From assembly GCA_002717855.1 (NCBI GenBank), contig PBCD01000023.1, positions 1-15,336 of the forward strand: a stretch of DNA of 15,336 nt. Reading direction: 5' to 3'. Each line of letters opens with the position of its first letter. Within the stretch, counting starts at the first letter, position 1. The position numbers were made by a program, and so were the translations under genes. This DNA is from Rickettsiales bacterium. Its GTDB lineage: Bacteria; Pseudomonadota; Alphaproteobacteria; TMED127. Shown piece by piece: positions 1 through 8,230 of the stretch. The notes under the pieces were generated by a model. It ran no database searches and was not told where the DNA came from. It saw only the letters and a program-made list of their open reading frames with translations.

Positions 1-165
1 AATAAGAATCTTCTCCTCTAGATCTTTAGAAATTTCTTCTAGTATTGGAGCAAGCATTTTGCATGGAGCACACCATTCAGCCCAAAAATCAACTAAAATT
101 AGTTTATTCTCACTATGAATGATTGTTGAAAAATTACTTTGATTAAGGTTTAGTATTTCGGTCAT
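1..165 (-). CDS. trxA: Thioredoxin, N-terminal 55 residues (cut by window edge)
   Basis: Cytoplasmic dithiol-disulfide oxidoreductase that reduces protein disulfides, ribonucleotide reductase among them. The minus strand from ATG at 165 reads without stop to base 1 and gives 55 residues. They begin [12 protein letters not shown] and contain the thioredoxin core [17 protein letters not shown], with active-site cysteines at about residues 32 and 35. The central residue is Ala (WCAPC) rather than the usual Gly, a known variant. A Shine-Dalgarno-like AAAGGAT lies 5 nt upstream. It is the last visible gene of the tsaE-amgK-murU-exonuclease operon, 13 bp after the exonuclease stop, and trxA at this position is familiar in alphaproteobacteria. 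The C-terminal half, with the cis-proline, is outside the window, so other thioredoxin-fold proteins cannot be fully excluded, but size and motif fit TrxA well. Confidence 0.9.
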   Translation of the reverse strand, partial: MTEILNLNQSNFSTIIHSENKLILVDFWAEWCAPCKMLAPILEEISKDLEEKILI

Positions 166-178
166 AAAATATCCTTTG

Positions 179-1657
179 TTAACAAAAAAGTTTTTTTGAT
201 AATGATTTATCAAATTTAATTACAGATGGATTAGGGTCATTATAATATGAATTTAAAAAATTTATATAAATATTATATTGTTCTAATTGATTTAAAAAAA
301 AACTACTAGTTTCTTCTTCTTCAGCATGAAAAGACACTGAATCTGCTTCTTCCATCGCTGAAGGTAATGTTGTGAATTTTTCTTTTCTCAAAGAATTAAA
401 TCTCTCTGATATTTTTTGATGGACTCTTTTGAAAACCTTTAAAGGTAAAAATTCTGGATGATTGCGGTAGATATGTTTTGCAGCAAAAAACTGAAGTCTA
501 GGATCTTTAAATTTTGAGGCAAATTTCCATCTTTCTTCCCATGCAATTTTATCAAAATCCTCCATAATGATTTTATCTTGAAATGAAATATTTTCTGAGT
601 AAATTGTTTCCTCTTCATATTCGCATATATTTTCATAATTCTCTGCCTCGGCTATCAGAATTTTCCGTAATTCATTTATCAAATTTGAATTTTTTATTAG
701 CTCTGTTCTTTTTTTGATCTCAGAAATTTCAATATCTTTATATGGATATTTTTGAATTGAATATTTATAATTTAAAATTGCGGGTTGTTTATTTAATTTT
801 AGTTTTCTAAAACAGTTAAAGTTTTTTCCTTCAAATTTTTTATCATAATAAAGATTATTCAAGCTTTTTGAATTTAGGTCTAGAATAATCCTTGGGTCAA
901 ATCTTAAATCAAATGCAATTAGATAATTACTATAAATTGGATGATCTAATAAGTAAGTCATTAGGTAATAATAATGATTGCTAAAATAATAGCCATAATA
1001 TGAAAAAAAATCTTCTTGTTTTATTTTTTGATTAATTTTTAAATTTTTTGTATTTTCAATGAAATTAAAATACAAGCTTGGAGAATTATTCTTAATTATC
1101 TCAAGGACACCCTTTGTAGCTTCTACATCTGATATTGCTTCATGGGCATTATTAATTTTTATATTATTGATTGAAGCAATACTTTCTAATTTAAAAAGCA
1201 TTTTACCTTCATCATTTTTTTCAATATTAATTGAATTTGGCTCAAAGGCATGAGACATAGTAACCAAATTAAAAATATCACCTCTAAGGTTATTGTTTGT
1301 ACTTGTTAGATAAGGATAATGGAAAAATTCCCAAAGTGATTGTCTCAAAAACTCTTCATCAAAATGAATTGAATTATAACCCAAAAATGTAACAGGTTTA
1401 TATTTTGTGAGGTAATTTCTTAAATGCTTAATCATTTGATAAGAAGTATTTTTTTCTTCTAGTAAATCTGAAATTAATAACTTATTTACTCTTAAAGCTC
1501 CTAAGGATGGAATTGTATCTGGGTTAAGTCTTGACTTTAGATTCAACCTACTAATTTCTTTCAATTGTTTGTCGTAACAAATCATACCTGCTTGTAAAAT
1601 TTGATCAAAGCGTGATGATCTTCCAGAAGTTTCGAAATCATAAATTATGAAGTGCAT
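179..1657 (-). CDS. sbcB: Exodeoxyribonuclease I (SbcB-like, DEDDh 3'-5' ssDNA exonuclease)
   Basis: Degrades single-stranded DNA from 3' ends in recombination, mismatch repair and end trimming. From the ATG start it has 492 residues; E. coli ExoI has 475. All DEDDh residues are visible: D7 and E9 (IIYDFETSG), D100 ([11 protein letters not shown]), and H172/D177 ([11 protein letters not shown]). The D7-to-D100 distance of 93 equals that of D15-D108 in E. coli ExoI as I recall it. The region around residues 375-400 ([16 protein letters not shown]) fits the ExoI helical C-terminal domain, so this is a full SbcB rather than a DnaQ/epsilon exonuclease. Start choice: the murU stop TGA, one G, then this ATG; a TTG 12 bp upstream exists but touches the AAAGGA ribosome site. 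Many alphaproteobacteria have addB-addA between murU and trxA, so this looks like a replacement. SbcB is better known from gammaproteobacteria. Confidence 0.85.
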   Translation of the reverse strand: MHFIIYDFETSGRSSRFDQILQAGMICYDKQLKEISRLNLKSRLNPDTIPSLGALRVNKLLISDLLEEKNTSYQMIKHLRNYLTKYKPVTFLGYNSIHFDEEFLRQSLWEFFHYPYLTSTNNNLRGDIFNLVTMSHAFEPNSINIEKNDEGKMLFKLESIASINNIKINNAHEAISDVEATKGVLEIIKNNSPSLYFNFIENTKNLKINQKIKQEDFFSYYGYYFSNHYYYLMTYLLDHPIYSNYLIAFDLRFDPRIILDLNSKSLNNLYYDKKFEGKNFNCFRKLKLNKQPAILNYKYSIQKYPYKDIEISEIKKRTELIKNSNLINELRKILIAEAENYENICEYEEETIYSENISFQDKIIMEDFDKIAWEERWKFASKFKDPRLQFFAAKHIYRNHPEFLPLKVFKRVHQKISERFNSLRKEKFTTLPSAMEEADSVSFHAEEEETSSFFLNQLEQYNIYINFLNSYYNDPNPSVIKFDKSLSKKLFC

Positions 1658-1658
1658 C

Positions 1659-2384
1659 TCAGAATTCAAATCCTTTTGCTTTATTTAAATCATTAGCAGT
1701 GCCCAAATGTAACCATTTTTCCTGATCAATTAAACCAAATAACTTATTATTTTTAATCATTAAATTAAACATATCTAAAAGTGGAAATTCAGTGCGTTGG
1801 ACTTTCATAAATACATTTGGTTTTAGAAGAGTAATTCCAGAATATACATATTTTTTTTTAAAATTTCTGTTATGAATTAAGCCAGAGTCTGATTCATCTT
1901 CAAAATCAAAATCTCCATGTCCATTATATCCAAAAAGTTTTTCTTTTGTTTTTACAGTTATAAGACCTTCCATTCTAGTTTCCCAACTATTAGAGAGTCT
2001 TTTTAAAACCAGAAAATTTTTTTTTGTTAAATAAATATCACCGTTTATTAAAAAAAAAGGCTTGTTCAGATCTTCAAAGTAGCCCTGACGAATTGCATTT
2101 TTTACGCCACCACCTGTATTGAGAATTTTTTTTTCAACAATGACATTTACACTTGATCCAAAATTACTTTTTATAGATTTACTCATAACTTTATGTAAAT
2201 GATGAGAGTTAATAATTATTTCATTCACATTTAAGTCAAGTAAATTTTGAATTAAATGATGAATCAATGGTTTACCTTTGAATTCTACAAGTGGTTTTGG
2301 ACAAAATTTTGTAATTGGATACATTCTTTTTCCAAAACCAGCTGCTAAAATAAACGCTTTATTAGTAATAAGTTTTTTTGTCAT
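1659..2384 (-). CDS. murU: N-acetylmuramate alpha-1-phosphate uridylyltransferase (MurU-like nucleotidyltransferase)
   Basis: Probably converts MurNAc-1-phosphate plus UTP to UDP-MurNAc, the last step of the peptidoglycan-recycling shunt that bypasses de novo UDP-MurNAc synthesis. The 241 residues form a single nucleotidyltransferase domain. The N-terminal nucleotide loop is FILAAGFGKRMYPIT (residues 11-25), followed by CPKPLVEFKGKPL. NTGGGVKNA is at 89-97, and the metal-binding Asp is in LINGDIY (D116). The C-terminal WLHLGTANDL resembles the family's WxDvGTpexL. It lies 5 bp after the amgK-like kinase, the pairing that defines the AmgK/MurU route, and this context argues against a glucose-1-phosphate thymidylyl- or mannose-1-phosphate guanylyltransferase. 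No good Shine-Dalgarno precedes the ATG, so coupling to the kinase gene is likely. Sugar and nucleotide specificity are inferred from family and neighbour. Confidence 0.82.
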   Translation of the reverse strand: MTKKLITNKAFILAAGFGKRMYPITKFCPKPLVEFKGKPLIHHLIQNLLDLNVNEIIINSHHLHKVMSKSIKSNFGSSVNVIVEKKILNTGGGVKNAIRQGYFEDLNKPFFLINGDIYLTKKNFLVLKRLSNSWETRMEGLITVKTKEKLFGYNGHGDFDFEDESDSGLIHNRNFKKKYVYSGITLLKPNVFMKVQRTEFPLLDMFNLMIKNNKLFGLIDQEKWLHLGTANDLNKAKGFEF

Positions 2385-2389
2385 AATTA

Positions 2390-3346
2390 TTAAAATATAA
2401 GTGGCTTAAGAATTTTTCCAATTTCACAAAATTTTTTATCTTTGAATATATCTCTTAAGTAGTTTTTAATCCTTGGTAAATGAATTAAATAATTTGGTAT
2501 TGAATCACGTGCATTTAATCTACAAAATATTCCCAAAACTTTTAGGTGTCTTTGCAATGCAAGAACTTTATATGAGAGTCTAAAATGAGCTTCATTCTTT
2601 AAATTCGTGTTTTCTAAGTAATAATTAAATAATTCTTTTCTTAATTTCAAATTTAAGCTTTTTCTAGCGTCTTCTAGTAAAGACATAAGATCGTAAGTAA
2701 TTGGTCCTAACAACATATCTTGATAGTCAATCCAAGCACATTTTCTTAGACCCTCTTGTTCATGTAAATAAAACAGATTATCAATATGAAAATCCCTATG
2801 AACTAAAACTTTCTCAAGTTTGTTTGAATGAGAAAATAATTCAGAGAAAAGGTTAATTAATTTTCTTTTTTGGGATACTGAAATATTTCTTTTGTTATAA
2901 GGCAAAAACCATTTAAAGAAAATATTTAATTCTTTAAATAATATATCATTATCAAAGCTTTCTATTTTATATTTTTTTTTATCTTTGTGGATAAAAATAA
3001 GTGTATCAATTGCTAGCTTGTAAAGTTTAACTTCATTTTTTTTACTTAGAATATTTCCATATTTATTGTCTCCAAAATTTTCAATTATTAATATGCCATG
3101 TTGAGAATAATCATTGTAGATTTTTGGAACATTTATTTTACATTCTTCTAAAATATTTGTAGCTAAAATAAATTTATTTAACCCAACTCTTTTTGTATTG
3201 TCATACATCAATACATTATTATTTTCGTTAGATGTAATTTGAAAATATTTTCTATTTGACGCATCACCAGCTAAAAATGTAATTTTATTAAAGTTATATC
3301 TTTTTTTTAAAAGTATATGTTCTAATTTTTTAATTAAAATTTCCAT
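2390..3346 (-). CDS. amgK: N-acetylmuramate/N-acetylglucosamine kinase (AmgK-like aminoglycoside phosphotransferase fold)
   Basis: Likely phosphorylates the anomeric hydroxyl of MurNAc/GlcNAc released during cell-wall turnover and feeds the adjacent MurU. The 318-residue protein has the APH kinase fold. The ATP-binding N-lobe begins with FLAGDASNRKYFQI (24-37), close to the AmgK-family AGDAS-RRYFR pattern. The catalytic loop is VHRDFHIDN with H183, D185 and N190. The metal-binding segment IDYQDMLLGPITYDLMSLL has D207. Length is normal for the family. The start overlaps the tsaE 3' end by 13 bp, which indicates translational coupling, and murU follows after 5 bp. Many such proteins are annotated only as phosphotransferases; the tsaE-kinase-nucleotidyltransferase order is a common alphaproteobacterial arrangement and supports the recycling role. 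Substrate is inferred, not visible. Confidence 0.82.
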   Translation of the reverse strand: MEILIKKLEHILLKKRYNFNKITFLAGDASNRKYFQITSNENNNVLMYDNTKRVGLNKFILATNILEECKINVPKIYNDYSQHGILIIENFGDNKYGNILSKKNEVKLYKLAIDTLIFIHKDKKKYKIESFDNDILFKELNIFFKWFLPYNKRNISVSQKRKLINLFSELFSHSNKLEKVLVHRDFHIDNLFYLHEQEGLRKCAWIDYQDMLLGPITYDLMSLLEDARKSLNLKLRKELFNYYLENTNLKNEAHFRLSYKVLALQRHLKVLGIFCRLNARDSIPNYLIHLPRIKNYLRDIFKDKKFCEIGKILKPLIF

Positions 3347-3801
3347 TGCGATATATCCATAATCAATTTTAAATCACCAACCAAAAAAACTTTCATGAAT
3401 AAATTTCGCTTTACATCTTCTTTAAAATGTATTTCTATTCTTTTTTTGGGTAATAAAGGCTCTATAATCTCTGGCCACTCAATAATTACAATATTGTTCA
3501 AAGCTTCTTCGAAATCTAAATAAAAAATTTCAGATGATTTTTTTAGTCTATACAAATCATAGTGCCATATATCAAACTTTTGCATATTATAAATTTGTAA
3601 TAATGGAAATGTAGGACTAATAACATTTATTTTTTTTTGTGAAAAATAGTTAATAAAATATCTTGTGAAAGTTGTTTTACCTGTACCCAAGCTACCCCTT
3701 AAAGATATAAAAAAGCCATTCTTTGCTTGTCTTGCTAACAATTCTGCAATGTTTTTCGTAGCATTCAAGTTTGGTAAATATATTTTAAATTGATCTTTCA
3801 T
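3334..3801 (-). CDS. tsaE: tRNA A37 threonylcarbamoyladenosine synthesis ATPase TsaE
   Basis: ATPase partner of TsaB/TsaD in formation of N6-threonylcarbamoyladenosine at position 37 of ANN-decoding tRNAs. The 155-residue protein shows the Walker A motif GSLGTGKTT at residues 36-44. After it come the family landmarks ISPTFPLLQIY, HYDLYRL and IIEWPEI near residue 110, in the order expected for TsaE. Length matches the family (about 150). It is the first gene of the minus-strand operon running to trxA, and it overlaps the amgK-like kinase by 13 bp. It diverges from the ferredoxin-NADP reductase gene across a 53-bp AT-rich gap that should contain its promoter. No TsaB or TsaD gene is in the window, as is usual. 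Nothing looks truncated. Confidence 0.92.
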   Translation of the reverse strand: MKDQFKIYLPNLNATKNIAELLARQAKNGFFISLRGSLGTGKTTFTRYFINYFSQKKINVISPTFPLLQIYNMQKFDIWHYDLYRLKKSSEIFYLDFEEALNNIVIIEWPEIIEPLLPKKRIEIHFKEDVKRNLFMKVFLVGDLKLIMDISQWKF

Positions 3802-3854
3802 TTTAAATTAAATTACTCATATAATAAATAAATGCTAAAAACTACAAAATTAAT
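3802..3854. promoter_or_regulatory. Divergent tsaE / ferredoxin-NADP reductase promoter region (candidate)
   Basis: This 53-bp gap between two divergent start codons is the only place where both transcripts can begin. A perfect TATAAT lies on the plus strand at 3820-3825, about 30 bp before the reductase ATG. The reverse strand reads TATTAT over 3826-3821, toward tsaE. No convincing -35 box is seen at a normal spacing for either, and such AT-rich DNA yields TATAAT-like strings by chance. The location is sound; the exact elements are a guess. Confidence 0.35.
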
Positions 3855-4871
3855 ATGAATAATCAAAATTTAGAAACCGACGTTTTAATAATTGGATCAG
3901 GACCAGTTGGTCTTTTTTGTGTTTTTGAATTAGGCCAATTAGGAATCAAAAGTTTGGTAATTGATTCTCTTGATGAAATCGGTGGACAATGTTCTGCTCT
4001 TTATCCTGAAAAACCGATTTTTGACATACCTGCTTATCCAAAAATCTCAGCACTTGATTTAATTAAAAACTTAAGTTTACAAATTGAACCATTCAAACCA
4101 ATAATTGAGCTAAATCAGAAAGTTATTGAACTTAACAATTTTGATGAAAAGTTTGAAATCAAAACATCAGAGAATAAAATAATTATAGCAAAATGTATAA
4201 TTATAGCAGCCGGTTCGGGTGCTTTTGGGCCTAACAAACCACCAATAGAACTTATTTCTGAATTTGAAGATAAATCTGTATTTTATTCGGTGAAAAATAA
4301 AGCAATTTTCAAAAATAAAAAATTAGTTATAGCCGGAGGTGGTGATTCGGCAGTTGATTGGGCAATTGAATTGTCAAAAATTTGCAAAAAAATATATTTT
4401 GTTCACAGAAGAGAGAAACTCCGAGCTGCTCCTAACAGTGTATCAAAACTTAAAGAAATTTGTAATAGTGGAATTGTAGAGATGGTAATACCTTTTCAAA
4501 TTTCTAATTTAGTTGGCATAGATGGTAAGCTAGCTGAAGTAATAGTGAAAGATTTCGACAATAATTCGCTTGCTCTTGAAGCTGACTATTTTCTGCCATT
4601 TTTTGGCTTATCCTCTGACTTAGGACCAATAAAAGATTGGGAGTTAAGCATTGAAAATGGTAATTTAACAGTTGATCAGTCTAATTGTCAAACATCTAAA
4701 GAGGGTATATTTGCAGTTGGAGATGTCTGCACATACCCTGGTAAATTGAAACTAATACTTACTGGTTTTTCTGAAGCTGCTATTGCTGCTCATTCATGTT
4801 ATAATAAAATTTTTCCAAACAAAACTCTTCGCTTCGAATATTCTACTTCAAAAGGTATTAATAAACTTTAA
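3855..4871 (+). CDS. Ferredoxin/flavodoxin--NADP+ reductase, thioredoxin-reductase-like type
   Basis: FAD enzyme that transfers electrons between NADPH and ferredoxin or flavodoxin in the cytoplasm (EC 1.18.1.2). The 338 residues contain an FAD Rossmann motif GSGPVG (14-19) and the [11 protein letters not shown] segment (43-53) typical of the TrxR-like ferredoxin reductases found in Firmicutes and alphaproteobacteria. An NADPH-binding GGGDSAVD (161-168) with HRREKLRA (184-191) follows, then the second FAD motif [14 protein letters not shown] (284-297). The CxxC redox pair of true thioredoxin reductases is absent after the NADPH motif, which decides the call. It is a single plus-strand gene between two minus-strand operons. 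It diverges from tsaE, and its TAA overlaps the convergent ahcY stop by 4 bp. The partner ferredoxin is not in the window, so the physiological direction is unknown. Confidence 0.9.
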   Translation: MNNQNLETDVLIIGSGPVGLFCVFELGQLGIKSLVIDSLDEIGGQCSALYPEKPIFDIPAYPKISALDLIKNLSLQIEPFKPIIELNQKVIELNNFDEKFEIKTSENKIIIAKCIIIAAGSGAFGPNKPPIELISEFEDKSVFYSVKNKAIFKNKKLVIAGGGDSAVDWAIELSKICKKIYFVHRREKLRAAPNSVSKLKEICNSGIVEMVIPFQISNLVGIDGKLAEVIVKDFDNNSLALEADYFLPFFGLSSDLGPIKDWELSIENGNLTVDQSNCQTSKEGIFAVGDVCTYPGKLKLILTGFSEAAIAAHSCYNKIFPNKTLRFEYSTSKGINKL

Positions 4872-6154
4872 TATCTATATTCGTCATTTTTAAATGGACC
4901 ATTAATTGGTACATTTATATAATTACCCTGTTTTTCAGATAGTTGAGTAAGCATAGCACCAATCTTATCTAAATGAAGTTTCGCAACTTTTTCATCCAAC
5001 TTTTTAGGTAAAACATAAACCTTATTTTCGTATTTTTTACTATTTTGCCAAAGTTCAATTTGAGCCAATACCTGATTACTAAAAGACGCAGACATTACAA
5101 AACTTGGATGCCCTGTTGCACAACCCAAATTAACTAATCTTCCTTCAGCAAGGAGAATAATTTTTTTTCCGTCAGGGAACTCAATTTCGTCTACCTGAGG
5201 TTTTACATTTTGCCATTTAAAATTTCTCAAAGATTCTACTTGAATTTCGGAGTCAAAATGACCAATGTTACAAACGATTGACCTATCTTTCATATCCCTC
5301 ATATGGTCAACAGTTATAACATCTACATTTCCAGTAGCAGTTACAAAAATATCCGCTTTCTTTGCACTATTTTCCATTGTTGACACTTCATATCCATCCA
5401 TTGCAGCCTGTAAAGCACAAATAGGATCAACCTCTGTAATTATTACTCTGCATCCAGCCTGTCTGAGACTTTCTGCTGATCCCTTTCCAACATCTCCATA
5501 TCCTGCAACTAATGCTATTTTACCAGCCATCATTACGTCAGTTGCTCTTCTTATACCATCAACTAAACTTTCACGACAGCCATACTTATTATCAAACTTT
5601 GATTTGGTTACTGAATCGTTGACATTTATTGCTGGAACTTTTAGTAAATTTTGCTTTTCCATTTCTATAAGTCTCAAAACACCAGTAGTTGTTTCCTCTG
5701 ATAATCCTTTAACTCCGTCTAAATGTCCCGAAAAACTTTCATGCATTAATTTTGTCAAGTCTCCCCCATCATCTAGAATAAGATTGGGCTTCCAATTATT
5801 TGGACCACTAATGGTTTGTTCAATACACCACCAGAATTCTTCCTCAGTTTCTTCTTTCCATGCAAAAACAGGCACATTAGCTTTTGCCATAGCAGCGGCA
5901 GCATGATCCTGTGTGGAGTATATGTTACAAGAACTCCATCTCACTGTTGCACCTAATTCCAAAAGTGTCTCAATTAAGACCGCCGTTTGAATTGTCATAT
6001 GCAAACAGCCAGCAATTCTTGCTCCACTAAGTGGTTTTGAATCTCCGAATTCTTCTCTTAGTTTCATCAATCCTGGCATTTCTGTTTCAGCAATTGATAT
6101 TTCTTTTCGTCCCCACTCTGCCAAAGTTATATCTTTAACCTTAAAATCTTTCAT
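4868..6154 (-). CDS. ahcY: Adenosylhomocysteinase (S-adenosylhomocysteine hydrolase)
   Basis: Splits S-adenosylhomocysteine to adenosine and homocysteine, removing the product inhibitor of methyltransferases. The 428-residue protein shows family blocks throughout: [64 protein letters not shown], the NAD motif [18 protein letters not shown] and a C-terminal KNDEYRY. The usual alphaproteobacterial and plant enzymes, as I know them, are about 466 residues with a roughly 40-residue insertion after the DDGGD block. Here the chain goes almost directly from [11 protein letters not shown] to [10 protein letters not shown], like the animal-type short form. An excellent Shine-Dalgarno AAGGAG (6165-6160) lies 5 nt before the ATG, only 15 bp after the HPr-EI stop, so it is the distal gene of the phosphotransferase operon. 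There is no space for its own SAH riboswitch. Confidence 0.97.
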   Translation of the reverse strand: MKDFKVKDITLAEWGRKEISIAETEMPGLMKLREEFGDSKPLSGARIAGCLHMTIQTAVLIETLLELGATVRWSSCNIYSTQDHAAAAMAKANVPVFAWKEETEEEFWWCIEQTISGPNNWKPNLILDDGGDLTKLMHESFSGHLDGVKGLSEETTTGVLRLIEMEKQNLLKVPAINVNDSVTKSKFDNKYGCRESLVDGIRRATDVMMAGKIALVAGYGDVGKGSAESLRQAGCRVIITEVDPICALQAAMDGYEVSTMENSAKKADIFVTATGNVDVITVDHMRDMKDRSIVCNIGHFDSEIQVESLRNFKWQNVKPQVDEIEFPDGKKIILLAEGRLVNLGCATGHPSFVMSASFSNQVLAQIELWQNSKKYENKVYVLPKKLDEKVAKLHLDKIGAMLTQLSEKQGNYINVPINGPFKNDEYRY

Positions 6155-6159
6155 AATTT

Positions 6160-6165
6160 CTCCTT
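6160..6165 (-). promoter_or_regulatory. Strong ribosome binding site of ahcY
   Basis: AAGGAG on the minus strand, 5 nt before the ahcY ATG, inside the 15-bp gap after the HPr-EI stop codon. It is one of the few textbook Shine-Dalgarno sequences in the window. It suggests that ahcY is translated efficiently and independently of upstream termination, as expected for an abundant enzyme. Confidence 0.7.
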
Positions 6166-6169
6166 TTTT

Positions 6170-8230
6170 TTAAATTCTATTTTCAATTCGCTTTTTAAAC
6201 TTTTCTAAATGCTTTTTAATATCTCCACTATCGATTTGTTCAGTTACTCTTTTTGATAATTCAAAACACTCCTTCACTGAGATAAGATTAATGAATTGTT
6301 TGACCTTTAATATTCTTGACGTACTCATAGACAGTATATCTATACCCATTCCTATGAGCAAGGCAGTAAAGAATACATCTCCAGCCATCTCACCACAAAT
6401 ACTCACAGGAATGTTGGCATTTTTACCAGCTTCTGAGGTCATTTTAATTAGTTTGAGTACAGACAAGTGCCCAGGATCATATATTTTTGCCACAGTTTCA
6501 TCTCCCCTGTCAATTGCTAATGTATACATTGTTAAATCATTCGTCCCAATTGCAAAAAAATCACAATGTTTTGCTAGAGAGTCTGATATTAAAGCCGCTG
6601 CTGGTGTTTCAATTAAAACTCCAATCTCAGGGACTTTATTTGAAATCTTTATTTTATTTTTTTTTAATTTTTTTCTAACGTTTAAAATTATCTCCTTAGC
6701 TTCTAGAAATTCGCTTACATTAGAAACCATTGGAAGCATGATTCTTAGACTGCCGAAAAAACTTGCCCTTAAAATTGCTGAAATTTGTTTTTCAAAAATC
6801 TTTGGAAATGCGAGAGTTAATCTTATTGCTCTTAGCCCCAAAGCTGGATTTGGTGAAGGAGGAATAAGTTTTTCAAAAGATTCTATTTGCTTATCATTTC
6901 CAATATCAAGAGTTCTGATTGTAATTTTTTTATTTTTAAGTTCACTTAAAGAATCTTTTATCAAATGAAATTGTTCATTTTCTGATGGCAAGTTTTTTCT
7001 ATTCATATATAAATATTCACTTCTAAAAAGACCAATTCCATCTATGCCTTTTCCCATAGCATCTTTTACCTCTTGAGATGTGTCAACATTTGCCTCAACA
7101 AAAATTCTTTTTTTATCGATTGTTATTGGAGAAATGTTTTTGAATGAATTTAATTTTAAATTTTGATTATTTTGATCTTCAATTATATTTGAATACTTTC
7201 GTACAGAAGTGTTATTTGGGTTTCTGATTACAAAACCGTTATCACCATCGATAATTATTTTTTCACCATTTTTGAGAACATCTGAGATACCCTTTACACC
7301 AACAACGGTTGGGATTGACAATGAACGGGCAATAATAGCAAAATGTCCTTCCGGTCCACCTTGGCCACTAATTAAACCCGAGATTTTATTTTTTTGAATT
7401 ACCATTAAATCAGCTGCACTTAATTCCTCAGAAATGACTATTTTATTGTTTAAATCATGTTTTGTTTTTTTTCCTAACTTATCAACCTTCAAATTACTAA
7501 TAATACGTCTGCAAACATCCTTGACGTCATCAAATCTTTCTCTGAAATAATTGTCCTTTATTTTTTTATACTGATCTTCGTGTTTTTTATGCTCATCAAC
7601 AATTGACCATTCAGCATTTATTAATTTTTTTTCTATATTTTTTCTTGCATCATTAACAAGACTAGAAGACCTCAACATTAAAACATGAGCCTCTAATATA
7701 AATTTCATCTCGTTATTACCTGATAAGTTTTTTGATTGGACACTTTTAATTAATTTATTCAATTCAAGTATCGACTTTTTTACAGCACCATCAAATCTTT
7801 TAACTTCTTTCCTAATATCATCCTTGCTAATTTTGTAGTGAGAAAAAGCCAATCCAACTGGTTCTTTTAGGAAACACTCTCCAATAAAAACACCCGAAGA
7901 AACACCTATACCTTTAAAAATTTTTTCTTTAACATTAGTTTGTTTAACTCTTTTTTCTTCTCCAAAGTTATTTTTTATTAAATCTACTAGTTTCTGCAGA
8001 TCTGAAAAAGATCTTTTTCCTTTACATTTAATTTCTATACTAGAACCTTGCTTAGCAGCTAAAGACATTAGACCTAATATAGAGGTACCACAAACGCAAT
8101 ATTTACCAAATTTTACCCAAACCTGCGAGGAAAGAGTTGTAGAAATTTTTACAAATTTAGCCGCTGCTCTAGCATGAAGACCTAACTTATTAGTGATTTG
8201 AATTTTTTTAACTGTTAATCTCTCAGTCAA
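6170..8230 (-). CDS. Fused phosphocarrier HPr - PTS enzyme I (phosphoenolpyruvate-protein phosphotransferase)
   Basis: Takes phosphate from PEP and passes it within one chain to the HPr histidine. HPr comes first (about residues 8-90): GLHARAAAKF carries the phospho-His (residue 19) and GTSILGLMSLAA the regulatory Ser (residue 50). The 31-residue distance is identical to His15-Ser46 of classical HPr. After a linker of roughly 20 residues, enzyme I begins at IFKGIGVSSG. It holds the phospho-His in GGPEGHFAIIARSL (about residue 296), then GIGLFRSEYLYMNR, VLIETPAA, AIGTNDLTMYT and the catalytic Cys in SICGEMAGD. There is no GAF domain, so this is not PtsP-type EI(Ntr). Start: TTG at 8230 with GAGGA 8 nt upstream (686 residues). 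An ATG at 8263 in frame would add 11 atypical residues and a 41-bp overlap. No in-frame ATG, GTG or TTG lies in the linker. HPr and EI are normally separate genes in alphaproteobacteria. Confidence 0.92.
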   Translation of the reverse strand: MTERLTVKKIQITNKLGLHARAAAKFVKISTTLSSQVWVKFGKYCVCGTSILGLMSLAAKQGSSIEIKCKGKRSFSDLQKLVDLIKNNFGEEKRVKQTNVKEKIFKGIGVSSGVFIGECFLKEPVGLAFSHYKISKDDIRKEVKRFDGAVKKSILELNKLIKSVQSKNLSGNNEMKFILEAHVLMLRSSSLVNDARKNIEKKLINAEWSIVDEHKKHEDQYKKIKDNYFRERFDDVKDVCRRIISNLKVDKLGKKTKHDLNNKIVISEELSAADLMVIQKNKISGLISGQGGPEGHFAIIARSLSIPTVVGVKGISDVLKNGEKIIIDGDNGFVIRNPNNTSVRKYSNIIEDQNNQNLKLNSFKNISPITIDKKRIFVEANVDTSQEVKDAMGKGIDGIGLFRSEYLYMNRKNLPSENEQFHLIKDSLSELKNKKITIRTLDIGNDKQIESFEKLIPPSPNPALGLRAIRLTLAFPKIFEKQISAILRASFFGSLRIMLPMVSNVSEFLEAKEIILNVRKKLKKNKIKISNKVPEIGVLIETPAAALISDSLAKHCDFFAIGTNDLTMYTLAIDRGDETVAKIYDPGHLSVLKLIKMTSEAGKNANIPVSICGEMAGDVFFTALLIGMGIDILSMSTSRILKVKQFINLISVKECFELSKRVTEQIDSGDIKKHLEKFKKRIENRI

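Noticed and set aside
1657..1669. TTG start 12 bp upstream for the exonuclease I gene
   Set aside because: The AAAGGA ribosome site nearly touches this TTG, while ATG at 1657 has the ExoI-like N-terminus starting directly and a better, if slightly long, spacing.
5265..5906. Long plus-strand open frame (213 codons) opposite ahcY
   Set aside because: It lies wholly antisense to a strongly conserved enzyme, and its translation shows no family motif. It is the mirror of ahcY codon bias.
6155..6169. Possible SAH riboswitch upstream of ahcY
   Set aside because: Only 15 bp separate ahcY from the HPr-EI stop, occupied by the Shine-Dalgarno and a poly-A tract. A riboswitch would have to lie inside coding sequence, and I see none.
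6291..6968. Plus-strand open frame (225 codons) opposite the enzyme I domain
   Set aside because: It is antisense to invariant enzyme I motifs (GTNDLTMYT, CGEMAGD), without own start signals or recognisable domains.
7920..7975. SD-like GGAGAAG followed by an ATG in the HPr-EI linker, which might start a separate EI
   Set aside because: The ATG there is out of frame with EI, and no ATG, GTG or TTG in frame is present. A single fused chain is the simpler reading.
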